DNA of 15,755 bases, taken from DATCJU01 sp036562635. GTDB taxonomy: Bacteria; Actinomycetota; Actinomycetes; Mycobacteriales; Pseudonocardiaceae. Positions 1-7,074 of the stretch are shown here, piece by piece (position 1 is the first letter of the stretch; every line of letters starts with the position of its first letter). Where the stretch lies: assembly GCA_036562635.1 (NCBI GenBank), contig DATCJU010000166.1, positions 1 to 15,755 on the forward strand, written 5' to 3'. Made by a program: the position numbers and the translations under genes. The notes under the pieces are model-generated. The model had not been told where the DNA came from and did not search any database. It saw only the letters and a list, made by a program, of their open reading frames with translations.

Positions 1-1
1 G

Positions 2-97
2 GTGTCGCGGGGTGAGTCGTTGGCGAACCTGCAGGCTTTCCGGCACCTGGTGGAGCCTTCCGGATTACGAACCGGTCCGGTCACCGGCGAATCCTGA
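2..97 (+). CDS. Possible C-terminal end of an upstream gene (partial)
   Basis: The second reading frame is open from the window edge to a TGA at 95-97 and encodes about 31 residues. The stretch around SLANLQAFRHLVE looks like ordinary protein. The first 18 codons end almost all in G or C, as in real genes here; later codons are less biased. A hairpin begins 3 nt after the stop, which fits the end of a transcription unit. With so few residues no family can be named, and chance openness in high-GC DNA remains possible. Confidence 0.35.
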   Translation: MSRGESLANLQAFRHLVEPSGLRTGPVTGES

Positions 98-99
98 CT

Positions 100-135
100 C
101 CGCGGGCGCAGGAATCCCCGGAATTCTTCCCGCGG
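100..135 (+). terminator. Hairpin after the possible upstream gene
   Basis: CCGCGGG (100-106) pairs with CCCGCGG (129-135), and GAAT/ATTC pairing inside the loop adds to the fold. It starts 3 nt after the TGA at 95-97. There is no T-tract, as is common for actinobacterial hairpins, so termination is inferred from position. Confidence 0.4.
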
Positions 136-244
136 GGGAAACGGGTTCGGACGGTGTGTCCCGTTTCAGTGCGGGGCGCGGGGCGGCTCGGGAGAGAGGG
201 GGAGTCGCGAGCTCGAGCCGCCCCGCGTCAGGTCCCGCACTGAC

Positions 245-274
245 GGAACTCCGGGTGGGGGAGACCCGGGTTCC
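245..274 (+). terminator. Imperfect hairpin with one bulged base
   Basis: GGAAC (245-249) pairs with GTTCC (270-274), and CCGGGT (251-256) pairs with ACCCGG (264-269). T250 is bulged and the loop is 7 nt and G-rich. This makes 11 base pairs with no T-run after it. It could be a second terminator-like structure or a leader element; the sequence alone does not decide. Confidence 0.3.
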
Positions 275-466
275 GGGCGGGTCACGGTCCGACGGGGGAT
301 ACGGACCGCGGTGACACCCTCACTAGATCGGGGAGTGCGTGGGAGCCGATCTGGAGAGCGTTGTCAACTTCTCAAAACCACCTGCTGTCCCACAAGAGTG
401 GCCCACTACTCCATTCGAGTGTTCTTAGAGGTGCAAAGTAACGGTGTGACGAAGGACTCTGTGGTA

Positions 467-495
467 TTGACCACATGAGTGACCTTGGTCACGAT
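467..495 (+). promoter_or_regulatory. Candidate promoter of the CoA ligase with embedded inverted repeat
   Basis: TTGACC (467-472) and CACGAT (490-495) are 17 bp apart and resemble -35 and -10 boxes; the -10 is weak. Between and over them lies GTGACC-TT-GGTCAC (479-492), a perfect 6+6 inverted repeat with a 2-nt centre. That position would suit a repressor. The regulator is unknown. Confidence 0.35.
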
Positions 496-534
496 TCGCC
501 TCTCAGGTGCTAAGCCTTTCGGGAGGCCCAGCCG

Positions 535-2115
535 ATGGTCATTCGTAGCCCTTTCCCCGACGTCACCATTCCGAACATCCCGCTGCACGAGCTGGTGCTC
601 AGTGCCGCGGCGGACCGTCCCGACAAGCCCGCGTTCATCGACGGTCCGACCGGGGCCACCATCACCTACGGGGAGCTGGCCGGCATGGTGGACCGGCTGG
701 CCGCCGCGCTCGCGGAACGTGGGATCCGCAAGGGCGACGTCGTGGGAATCTTCAGCCCCAACACGCCGTACTACGCGGTCGTCTTCCACGGGGTGCTGCG
801 GGCCGGGGCCGCGGCCACCACCATCAACGCCCTCTACACCGCCCAGGAGGTGGCGGAACAGCTCCGTGACTCCGGGGCACGGATCCTGTTCACCGTCTCG
901 CCGCTGCTGGAGCGAGCCGAGGCCGCCGCAGCCGAGGCGGGTATCTCCGAAGTCGTGGTCATGGACCCGGTCGAGGGCCGGACCTCGTTGCGGGACCTGC
1001 TCACCACCACCGCGCCGACACCGCAGGTGGAGATCGACCCGGCCGAGGACCTGGCGGTGCTGCCCTACTCCTCGGGCACCACGGGCCGGGCCAAGGGGGT
1101 CATGCTGACCCACCGCAACCTGGTCGCCAACATCATGCAGTGCCAGCCGATGATGACCGAGACCGGTCCGGACACCCGGCTGCTGGCCGTGCTGCCGTTC
1201 TTCCATATCTACGGCATGCAGGTGGTCATGAACCACCCGCTCTACCTGGGCGCCACCGTGGTGACCATGCCGAAGTTCGACCTGGCGGAGTTCTGCCGGC
1301 TCATCTCCGAGCACAAGATCACCCGGGTCTACATCGCCCCACCGGTGGCCGTGGCGCTGGCCAAGCACCCGATGGTCGACTCCTACGACCTGTCGTCGCT
1401 CAAGGTGCTGTTCTCCGGAGCCGCGCCGCTGGACACCGAACTGGCCACCGCCGTGCGCAAGCGGCTGGGGTGCGTGGTGCGCCAGGGCTACGGCATGACC
1501 GAGATGAGCCCGGTCAGCCACACTATCCCGGACGACCGGGACGACATCCCGCTCGGCACCGTGGGCGTGGCCATCCCCAACATGGAGTGCAAGATCGTCG
1601 ACCCCGCCACCGGTAGGGAGGTGGGTGTCGGCGAGCCCGGTGAGCTGTGGTGTCGCGGCCCGAACGTGATGAAGGGCTACCTGAACAACCCGGAGGCCAC
1701 CGTCGCGACCCTGGACGCCGACGGGTTCCTGCACACCGGGGACGTCGCGGTGGTCGACGAGAACGGTTACTTCACCATCGTCGACCGGGTCAAGGAGCTG
1801 ATCAAGTACAAGGGCTACCAGGTGCCGCCGGCCGAGCTGGAGGCCCTGCTGCTGACGCACCCGAAGATCGCCGACGCCGCGGTGATCGGGGTGCGTGACG
1901 ACGAGGGCGAGGAGGTGCCCAAGGCGTTCGTCGTCCGGCAGCCAGGGGCCGAGGACCTCACCGAACAGGCGGTGATGGACTTCGTGGCCTCCCAGGTAGC
2001 CCCGCACAAGAAGGTCCGGGTGGTGGAGTTCGTCGACGCCATCCCCAAGTCCGCCGCGGGCAAGATCCTGCGCAAGGACCTGCGGCAGCGCGAGGCCGGC
2101 GCCGCCACGGGCTGA
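535..2115 (+). CDS. Acyl/aryl-CoA ligase (4-coumarate-CoA ligase-like, ANL superfamily)
   Basis: A 526-residue adenylate-forming enzyme that should activate a carboxylic acid as acyl-AMP and transfer it to CoA. Motifs: the ATP-binding loop YSSGTTGRAKG (178-188, usually P where A186 stands), QGYGMTEMSP (317-326), HTGD (400-403), the hinge region IKYKGYQVPPAEL (423-435), and PKSAAGKILR (504-513) with K510 as the expected catalytic lysine. Length and motif order are normal for plant-type 4CL/FadD-like ligases. The ATG follows GGGAGG (521-526) at good spacing. It stands alone between its own promoter region and a strong palindrome, so it is probably monocistronic. The substrate (aryl, medium-chain or fatty acid) cannot be read from sequence. 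Adenylation-thioesterification chemistry is certain at family level; the specific name is not. Confidence 0.93.
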   Translation: MVIRSPFPDVTIPNIPLHELVLSAAADRPDKPAFIDGPTGATITYGELAGMVDRLAAALAERGIRKGDVVGIFSPNTPYYAVVFHGVLRAGAAATTINALYTAQEVAEQLRDSGARILFTVSPLLERAEAAAAEAGISEVVVMDPVEGRTSLRDLLTTTAPTPQVEIDPAEDLAVLPYSSGTTGRAKGVMLTHRNLVANIMQCQPMMTETGPDTRLLAVLPFFHIYGMQVVMNHPLYLGATVVTMPKFDLAEFCRLISEHKITRVYIAPPVAVALAKHPMVDSYDLSSLKVLFSGAAPLDTELATAVRKRLGCVVRQGYGMTEMSPVSHTIPDDRDDIPLGTVGVAIPNMECKIVDPATGREVGVGEPGELWCRGPNVMKGYLNNPEATVATLDADGFLHTGDVAVVDENGYFTIVDRVKELIKYKGYQVPPAELEALLLTHPKIADAAVIGVRDDEGEEVPKAFVVRQPGAEDLTEQAVMDFVASQVAPHKKVRVVEFVDAIPKSAAGKILRKDLRQREAGAATG

Positions 2116-2123
2116 CCGGGGTC

Positions 2124-2140
2124 CCACCGGTGTCCGGTGG
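2124..2140 (+). repeat. Small hairpin overlapping the large palindrome
   Basis: CCACCGG-TGT-CCGGTGG forms a 7-bp stem. Its right arm shares 2137-2140 with the left arm of the 42-bp palindrome at 2137-2178, so the two RNA structures compete for these bases. Confidence 0.5.
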
Positions 2141-2178
2141 GTTTCCGCACCGGGGTCGACCCCGGTGCGGAAACCCAC
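2137..2178. terminator. 42-bp perfect palindrome between the CoA ligase and gpmA
   Basis: Arms of 21 nt (GTGGGTTTCCGCACCGGGGTC and its exact complement) meet at a GTCGAC centre with no spacer. Transcribed, it would fold into a very stable hairpin 21 nt after the ligase stop and 55 nt before gpmA. Termination is the most economical reading. No T-tract follows. A protein-binding or recombination role is possible but unsupported. Confidence 0.55.
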
Positions 2179-2233
2179 ACCGCGTCGGGTGCCCCCGGTG
2201 GTCGGGCCGGTGGCGGGTGGCAGGCTTGGGAAC

Positions 2234-2986
2234 ATGGCTGATGCGGTCGGGACGCTCGTGCTGCTGCGGCACGGCGAGAGCGTGTGGAACGCCCGGAACC
2301 TGTTCACGGGCTGGGTCGACGTCCCCCTGTCCGAGAAGGGGGAGGCGGAGGCGCGTCGCGGCGGTGAGCTGCTGCGCGAGGCGGGACTGCTGCCGGACGT
2401 GGTGCACACCTCGCTGCTGCGCCGGGCCATCTCCACGGCGAACTTGGCGCTGGACGCCTGTGACCGGCACTGGATTCCGGTGCGTCGGGACTGGCGGCTC
2501 AACGAGCGGCACTACGGCGCGCTGCAGGGCAAGAACAAGAAGGAGACCCTGCAGGCCTACGGCGAGGAGCAGTTCATGCTCTGGCGCCGCTCGTACGACA
2601 CGCCGCCCCCGCCGATCGAGGACGACGACGAGTTCAGCCAGGTCGGTGACCCGCGTTACGCGGACCTGGGCGACCAGATGCCGCGCACCGAGTGCCTGAA
2701 GGACGTGGTGGCCCGGTTGCTGCCGTACTGGGAGTCGGCGATCGTGCCCGACCTGCGGGCCGGCCGCACGGTTCTGGTGGCGGCGCACGGCAACTCGCTG
2801 CGGGCGCTGGTCAAGCACCTGGACGGGATCTCCGACGAGGCGATCGCCAAGCTGAACATCCCGACCGGTATCCCGCTGCGCTACGACCTGGACGCCGACC
2901 TCAAGCCGGTCGTCCCCGGCGGCACCTACCTCGACCCGGAGGCCGCCGAGAAGGCGATCGCCGCGGTGGCCAACCAGGGCCGCTGA
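2234..2986 (+). CDS. gpmA: 2,3-bisphosphoglycerate-dependent phosphoglycerate mutase
   Basis: A 250-residue cytoplasmic enzyme that interconverts 3- and 2-phosphoglycerate in glycolysis and gluconeogenesis. The histidine-phosphatase signature LLRHGES puts the phosphorylated histidine at H13. NERHYGALQG places the acid/base glutamate at E91, and AAHGNSLRALVKHL holds the second catalytic histidine, H185. Length equals that of typical dPGMs (about 250). The frame is open upstream to a GTG at 2165, but that lies inside the palindrome. The family N-terminus (LVLLRHG near residue 8) fixes the ATG at 2234. There is no Shine-Dalgarno; CAGGCT ends 7 nt before the ATG, so a leaderless mRNA is possible. 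Its position just before senX3-regX3 is the same as gpm1 in mycobacteria. Confidence 0.96.
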   Translation: MADAVGTLVLLRHGESVWNARNLFTGWVDVPLSEKGEAEARRGGELLREAGLLPDVVHTSLLRRAISTANLALDACDRHWIPVRRDWRLNERHYGALQGKNKKETLQAYGEEQFMLWRRSYDTPPPPIEDDDEFSQVGDPRYADLGDQMPRTECLKDVVARLLPYWESAIVPDLRAGRTVLVAAHGNSLRALVKHLDGISDEAIAKLNIPTGIPLRYDLDADLKPVVPGGTYLDPEAAEKAIAAVANQGR

Positions 2987-3065
2987 CGGCGGGTCGGCGT
3001 CGGTCGGCCGACGTCGACGAACCGACGACACCCGACGTGGACGGGGCGGTGCGCATTCCGCCCGG

Positions 3066-3104
3066 ACGGTGGTGGTCGGATCGACATGATCCGGCCACCA
3101 CCGT
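3066..3104 (+). terminator. Terminator hairpin after gpmA
   Basis: A 17-bp stem with one G-U pair: left arm 3066-3082, loop GACAT (3083-3087), right arm 3088-3104. It lies 79 nt after the gpmA stop and is followed by GCTGTTCCTG rather than a T-run. It should separate gpmA from senX3. Confidence 0.6.
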
Positions 3105-3123
3105 GCTGTTCCTGCCTCCGTGA

Positions 3124-3205
3124 GGTGAAAGAATCATCACGGGCAGGTGAACTGTCACCCAATCGTGGGCCAATTCTTGGGTGAAAAGGTGTCGTGACAG
3201 TCACG
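3124..3205 (+). promoter_or_regulatory. Candidate PHO-box-like half-sites and inverted repeat upstream of senX3
   Basis: GGTGAAA (3124-3130), GGTGAAC (3146-3152) and GGTGAAA (3180-3186) resemble the reverse complement of the GTTCACC unit known for phosphate response regulators. The first two are exactly 22 bp apart (2 x 11), but the unit expected between them is absent and the third is off register. CGTGAC-A-GTCACG (3193-3205) is a perfect 6+6 inverted repeat at about -64 to -52 from the proposed start. RegX3 autoregulation here is plausible but unproven. Confidence 0.35.
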
Positions 3206-3220
3206 GAGCCGTCGTCGTCA

Positions 3221-3250
3221 TAGGACGAGCTCCCGACCTGCGCTTACCAT
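3221..3250 (+). promoter_or_regulatory. Candidate leaderless promoter of senX3-regX3
   Basis: TACCAT (3245-3250) fits the actinobacterial -10 pattern TANNNT and ends 6 nt before the senX3 GTG, so transcription could begin at the start codon itself. The -35 region (about 3221-3226, TAGGAC) is poor, as expected for an activated promoter. No Shine-Dalgarno precedes the GTG. Confidence 0.4.
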
Positions 3251-3256
3251 GCGGCC

Positions 3257-4486
3257 GTGACCGCATCGGGCTATATCGCCCTGGTGATCGCCGTTCTCGC
3301 CGGTGCGGCGCTGGGATATGTGGCCGGCGCCCTGCACGGCCGTCGTCGGCATCGCCGACCCGCCGGTCTCACCGTCGCCGATCTGATGCGCAGAGTGCTG
3401 CATTCCTCACACAACGGCGTGGTGGTGCTCAATCGGTTCGGTGATGTCGTGTTGCACAACCCCCGCGCGGTCGAGTTGGGGGTGGTGCGGGACAACCGGG
3501 CCGACGCCCGGGCGGTGAAGGCGGCCGAGCAGGTCCTGCACACCGGGGAGCCGGTCGAGGTCGACCTCTCGCCGTTGGAGCGCGGTCCGTTGTCCGGACG
3601 GGGTCCGAAGGCCGTGCTCGGTGAGGTGCGGTCGCTCGACGACGGGTTCGTCGTGGTGGACGTCGCCGACGAGTCCGACGCGGTGCGGCTGGAGGCCACC
3701 CGGCGGGACTTCGTGGCCAACGTCAGTCACGAGCTGAAGACCCCGGTCGGGGCGCTGGCCCTGTTGGCCGAGGCCGTGCTCGACGCGGCCGATGACCCGG
3801 CCGAGGTGCGCCGTTTCGGCGGCAAGATCCTCCACGAGGCGACCCGGTTGGGGTCGCTGGTCACCGAGTTGATCGCCCTGTCCCGGCTGCAGGGGGCGGA
3901 GCGGCTGCCGGAGCTGGCCGTCGTCGACGTGGACGAGGTGGTCGAGGAGGCGCTGGCCCGGTGCCGGCTGGCGGCCGAGTCGGCGGGGATCGAGATCACG
4001 GTCGACTCCCCCAGCGGTCTGCGGGTCGACGGGGACCGCACCCTGCTGGTCACCGCGCTGGCCAATCTCGTGGACAACGCCATCGCCTACTCGCCCGAGG
4101 GCAGCCCGGTCTCGGTGAGCCGGCGACTCGCCGACGGGGTCGTCGAGATCGCGGTGACCGACCGCGGGATCGGTATCGCCCCCGAGCACCAGCAGCGCGT
4201 GTTCGAGCGGTTCTTCCGGGTCGACCCGGCCCGTTCCCGGGCCACCGGGGGTACCGGGCTCGGCCTGGCCATCGTCAAGCACGTGGCGGCCAACCACGGC
4301 GGCGAGGTCACGCTGTGGAGCCGCCCCGGTATCGGGTCCACCTTCACCCTGCGGATTCCCGCACACGGGACGGCGGAACGGGCCGGCTCCGCCACATCGG
4401 ACGGCCGTGCGCTCCTGACGTCCGCTCCGGACGAGAGCCGGCCGGGAGAGAGCGTCAGCAGCGTCGACCATGGAGGAGTGCTGTGA
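3257..4486 (+). CDS. senX3: Sensor histidine kinase SenX3
   Basis: A 409-residue membrane kinase, the partner of RegX3 in phosphate-responsive signalling. Residues 5-25 form one hydrophobic membrane segment followed by a basic cluster (HGRRRHRR). A PAS-like region (about 40-145) leads into the HisKA domain with FVANVSHELKTPVGA, phosphorylated His at H158. The ATPase domain shows the N box (N274 in LVDNAIAYSPEG), DRGIGIAP (D302), the F box FERFFRVD and the glycine loop GGTGLGLAIVKH. Stretches such as RRDFVANVSHELKTPVGA and ERVFERFF-type segments are near-identical to my memory of mycobacterial SenX3. The start is GTG, since an ATG at 3249 in another frame stops at once. The C-terminal ~40 residues are Ser/Pro/Arg-rich and variable. 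The gene overlaps regX3 by 4 nt. Confidence 0.95.
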   Translation: MTASGYIALVIAVLAGAALGYVAGALHGRRRHRRPAGLTVADLMRRVLHSSHNGVVVLNRFGDVVLHNPRAVELGVVRDNRADARAVKAAEQVLHTGEPVEVDLSPLERGPLSGRGPKAVLGEVRSLDDGFVVVDVADESDAVRLEATRRDFVANVSHELKTPVGALALLAEAVLDAADDPAEVRRFGGKILHEATRLGSLVTELIALSRLQGAERLPELAVVDVDEVVEEALARCRLAAESAGIEITVDSPSGLRVDGDRTLLVTALANLVDNAIAYSPEGSPVSVSRRLADGVVEIAVTDRGIGIAPEHQQRVFERFFRVDPARSRATGGTGLGLAIVKHVAANHGGEVTLWSRPGIGSTFTLRIPAHGTAERAGSATSDGRALLTSAPDESRPGESVSSVDHGGVL

Positions 4487-5172
4487 CCAGGGTGCTGATC
4501 GTCGAGGACGAGGAGTCCTTCGCCGACCCGCTTGCGTTCCTGCTCCGCAAGGAGGGGTTCACCACCGCCATCGCCACCTCGGGGCCGGCCGCGCTGGAGG
4601 AGTTCGACCGCAACGGTGCGGACATCGTCCTGCTCGACCTGATGTTGCCCGGGATGAGCGGCACCGACGTGTGCAAGCAGCTCCGGCAGCGCTCCTCGGT
4701 GCCTGTGATCATGGTCACCGCACGGGACAGTGAGATCGACAAGGTGGTCGGCCTGGAACTGGGGGCCGACGACTACGTCACCAAGCCGTACTCGGCGCGG
4801 GAGCTGATCGCCCGGATCCGTGCGGTGCTGCGTCGCGGCGCCGAGAACGGTGGGGGCTCGGGCGCGTCCTCGACCGTGCTGCAGGCCGGGCCGGTGCGCA
4901 TGGACGTCGCCCGGCACGTGGTCACCGTCAACGGCAGGGAGGTGAACCTGCCGTTGAAGGAGTTCGACCTGCTGGAGTACCTGCTGCGCAACGCCGGGCG
5001 GGTGCTCACCCGGAACCAGCTCATCGACCGGGTGTGGGGCGCGGACTACGTCGGGGACACCAAGACGCTGGACGTGCACGTCAAGCGCCTCCGCTCCAAG
5101 ATCGAGCCCGATCCGTCCTCCCCGCGTCACCTGGTGACCGTCCGCGGTCTGGGCTACAAGTTCGAGGGCTGA
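4483..5172 (+). CDS. regX3: Response regulator RegX3 (OmpR/PhoB family)
   Basis: A 229-residue DNA-binding regulator phosphorylated by SenX3. The receiver domain (1-120) carries the acidic pair E8/D9, phospho-acceptor D52 in LLDLMLPGMSGTDVCKQL, T80-region MVTARDSEID and K101 in YVTKPYSARE. The winged-helix output domain (about 130-229) contains LPLKEFDLLEYLLRN and the recognition-helix segment GDTKTLDVHVKRLRSKIE. Identity with mycobacterial RegX3 is very high in both domains. The GTG start lies inside GTGA, shared with the senX3 stop, with GGAGGA at 4472-4477 as ribosome-binding site, so the two are translationally coupled. In mycobacteria RegX3 activates high-affinity phosphate uptake; the same role is inferred here. 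No phoU or pst genes are in view. Confidence 0.96.
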   Translation: MTRVLIVEDEESFADPLAFLLRKEGFTTAIATSGPAALEEFDRNGADIVLLDLMLPGMSGTDVCKQLRQRSSVPVIMVTARDSEIDKVVGLELGADDYVTKPYSARELIARIRAVLRRGAENGGGSGASSTVLQAGPVRMDVARHVVTVNGREVNLPLKEFDLLEYLLRNAGRVLTRNQLIDRVWGADYVGDTKTLDVHVKRLRSKIEPDPSSPRHLVTVRGLGYKFEG

Positions 5173-5629
5173 GCCGCCGCCGTACCGCGGGCCGGAGGCC
5201 GTCCCACCACCGGCGGACGGGTTCGGGAAAGGCCGGGCGCCGGGGCGGTTCCGGTGATTCGTATGCTCCGAACGGCTGTAGTACCCGACCGTGCGGTAAC
5301 AATGTTCCCGCGTTCCGTACTCTGGCAAAGCTGACCGGTGCCGTGTCGCCCTCGGCCGACTTCCTGGGCCGACGGCGTGGGTGCCGGTGCGGCGGAGGCC
5401 GTGGTGTGTGCGCCTTTCCAGCGGCGTCGTTCGGGAGTTGCTCTCGGGCACTGTGGGAAGGAGCGCTCCCACACGGCTGGACCGGAACCGAGGGTACGGT
5501 CCAGACTGCAGGGTCGGGTGACCCGACCCGGTGAGTTCCCTCGGGAGAGGAGCTGTCTCGCCGGAGTGAATGCGGGGAGCCGGACGGCGGCACTGGACGG
5601 ACAGGGCGGCACGGGGCACGGTGGAATCG
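5173..5629. other. 457-nt gene-free region between regX3 and the membrane protein
   Basis: No credible gene on either strand. Structure seen: a 6-bp hairpin soon after regX3 (CCGTCC 5199-5204 with GGACGG 5215-5220); a less GC-rich patch around 5255-5335 with a possible -10 TACTCT (5318-5323); an 8-bp hairpin (5477-5504); and a near-continuous palindrome GGGTCGGGTGACCCGACCC (5511-5529). It probably holds the promoter and a structured leader for the downstream gene. Confidence 0.5.
5477..5529 (+). promoter_or_regulatory. Two-hairpin leader element ahead of the membrane protein gene
   Basis: CTGGACCG (5477-5484) pairs with CGGTCCAG (5497-5504) over a 12-nt loop. Seven bases later GGGTCGGGT-G-ACCCGACCC (5511-5529) forms 9-nt arms around one base. 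The second is 100 nt before the ATG at 5630. The pair could be an operator, an attenuator or a transcript-end structure; I know no riboswitch class with this pattern. Confidence 0.3.
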
Positions 5630-7063
5630 ATGAGTGAGGACAGCGGGTCTGCGGGACGGACCCAGCGCACCGTGGCGGAGCTGCTCGCTCAGTACGGTGG
5701 TGGACCGGGTGTGGGCACACCACGGCGTCGCCGGCGGCGTGCCGACGACGACACCGGCGAGTCGGCCCCGCAGACGATCATCGACCGGGTGCTGTCGGAC
5801 AGCGGACGGCTGCGCGCCATCCGTGACGAGCAGGACACGGGCGTCGGCGGCGGCCGGGCACCCGAGTCGGAGCCTGCGCGTCGGCAGCAGCCGTACCAGG
5901 ATCCGGGCACGTCCGGCCGGTCTCGGCGGCCGGCGATGGACCAGGCTCCGCCGCCGTCCGCGCCGGTGCGTCGGGTGGCACCGCCGCCCATGGCTCCCGC
6001 GGGACGGCCGGGCGCCCCGGTGCCGCCCGCCGGGAAGAAACCGACCCCGGCGACCGGCCCGACCACGTCCTCCTCGACGCCGCCACCTCCGGACGCGTTG
6101 GCGGACACCACCCAGGTGCCTCCGGTGCGGGGTGGTTTTCCCCGCACGGAGCAGCAGCCGCCGACCGGCAACCGGTTGCCGCACCCGGAGCGGCGTCGTC
6201 GGCCCGCTGCGGTGGACCAGGGCACGCAGATGTTGCGGCCCGAGCCCGAGCCGCGGGACGGTTTCGACGACCAGGGCACGCAGGTGCTGCGGCCCGAGGT
6301 GGAACCGCAGGCCGGTTTCGGGGGCTTCTCGGACCAGGGCACCCAGGTGCTGCGGCCGGACCAGGCCGGGCCGCTGCCCCAGCGGGGCCGACCGGGTGCC
6401 GCTCCCCAGGCGTCGCAGTCCCCGCAGGCCCCGGCCGGGGGTGAGGGCTGGACCGAGCAGATCCCGCGTATCGACGTCAGCGCGCTGGAGGGCGAGGAGG
6501 ACGACGAGTCCGCCGCCCCGCAGCCCCCGTACCCCGCCGCTGGTCGGTTCGGGGAGGGACCGGGGCCACGGGTGGCGGCGGACGAACCTCCGGCCGGTCT
6601 CGGCGGGCCGCCCACCGAGCAGTGGTTCGACGAGGAGCTCGCTGGCGCGCTGGCCGGCTACGACGCCCCCGAGGCCGAGGCGTTCGAGGACGAGGACGAT
6701 CCCGACGCCGAGCGGTTCGAGGACGCCGACGAGCTGGAGGACGACGAGGCTGTCGAGGACCTGGAGGATCTCGAGGACCTCGAGGAGGAGCCGAAGGGCT
6801 CGTCGGTCAAGGAGTGGCTGGTCACCCTCGGCCAGCTCGGGGTCGGCCTGATCGGTGGCGGTGGCCTCTGGCTGGCCTTCCAGTGGCTGTGGCAGTCCCT
6901 GCCTGCGGTGGCCATGGTCGTCGCGCTGGTCGTCACGGTCGGTCTCGTGCTGGTGGTGCGTCTGGTGCGCAAGGCCGAGGACCTGCAGACCACGGTGCTG
7001 GCGATCCTGGTCGGGGTGGTGGTCACCATGTCTCCGGCGGCGTTGCTGCTGGTGGAGCGGTGA
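5630..7063 (+). CDS. Pro-rich/acidic membrane protein at the Rv0497 position
   Basis: A 477-residue protein of unknown function. A short N-terminal block with RTVAELLAQYGG (13-24), an Arg cluster and QTIIDRVLSDSGRLRAIRDEQD looks conserved. It is followed by about 270 Pro/Gly/Arg-rich, probably disordered residues. Three copies of DQGTQ(M/V)LRP occur at 196-204, 214-222 and 235-243. A very acidic stretch (about 340-390, many DE and LED units) precedes three hydrophobic segments at roughly 400-422, 425-448 and 455-475 with few charges between. The bulk is therefore likely cytoplasmic and tethered by a C-terminal membrane bundle. ATG 5630 has GGTGGAA upstream. Its stop overlaps or abuts the next gene. 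By order it corresponds to the mycobacterial conserved membrane protein Rv0497, but it is much longer because of the disordered linker. Confidence 0.85.
   Translation: MSEDSGSAGRTQRTVAELLAQYGGGPGVGTPRRRRRRADDDTGESAPQTIIDRVLSDSGRLRAIRDEQDTGVGGGRAPESEPARRQQPYQDPGTSGRSRRPAMDQAPPPSAPVRRVAPPPMAPAGRPGAPVPPAGKKPTPATGPTTSSSTPPPPDALADTTQVPPVRGGFPRTEQQPPTGNRLPHPERRRRPAAVDQGTQMLRPEPEPRDGFDDQGTQVLRPEVEPQAGFGGFSDQGTQVLRPDQAGPLPQRGRPGAAPQASQSPQAPAGGEGWTEQIPRIDVSALEGEEDDESAAPQPPYPAAGRFGEGPGPRVAADEPPAGLGGPPTEQWFDEELAGALAGYDAPEAEAFEDEDDPDAERFEDADELEDDEAVEDLEDLEDLEEEPKGSSVKEWLVTLGQLGVGLIGGGGLWLAFQWLWQSLPAVAMVVALVVTVGLVLVVRLVRKAEDLQTTVLAILVGVVVTMSPAALLLVER
6215..6358 (+). repeat. Three in-frame DQGTQ(V/M)LRP coding repeats
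   Basis: Nine-residue units start at codons 196, 214 and 235 of the membrane protein, spaced 18 and 21 residues apart, with Glu/Pro-rich linkers. The DNA units share GACCAGGGCAC and CAG(A/G)TG. The invariant TQ in an exposed, disordered region suggests a short binding or phosphorylation motif. Confidence 0.75.
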
Positions 7064-7074
7064 ACGGAGGGGCC

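Larger units (their letters stand above)
98..534. other. 437-nt gene-free region before the CoA ligase
   Basis: I see no convincing gene. A 100-codon open frame at 12-314 is Arg/Gly/Ser-rich with no recognisable domain and is judged spurious. The left part holds two hairpins (100-135 and 245-274). The right part (about 360-500) is less GC-rich than the genes and probably carries the promoter and an operator-like inverted repeat for the CoA ligase. Confidence 0.6.

Noticed and set aside
12..314. 100-codon open frame on the + strand near the window start
   Set aside because: Arg/Gly/Ser-rich, no domain, crosses two hairpins, and competes with a better partial frame at 2-97.
2137..2178. Palindrome as an insertion-sequence end or attachment site
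   Set aside because: No second copy, target duplication or transposase or integrase gene in the window.
2165..2233. Upstream GTG start that would add 23 residues to gpmA
   Set aside because: It falls inside the 42-bp palindrome and adds Arg/Pro-rich residues absent from phosphoglycerate mutases.
406..2502. 698-codon open frame on the minus strand
   Set aside because: It is antisense to the well-motifed CoA ligase and gpmA; His/Arg/Gly/Asp-rich composition is typical of the reverse of a high-GC gene.
5477..5529. Riboswitch in the leader of the membrane protein gene
   Set aside because: Only two simple hairpins are visible and they match no aptamer pattern I know, so it is kept as a generic leader structure.
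4087..5670. 527-codon minus-strand frame over senX3, regX3 and the following gap
   Set aside because: Mostly antisense to regX3 with shadow composition. The part in the gap (5173-5629) shows no recognisable domain.
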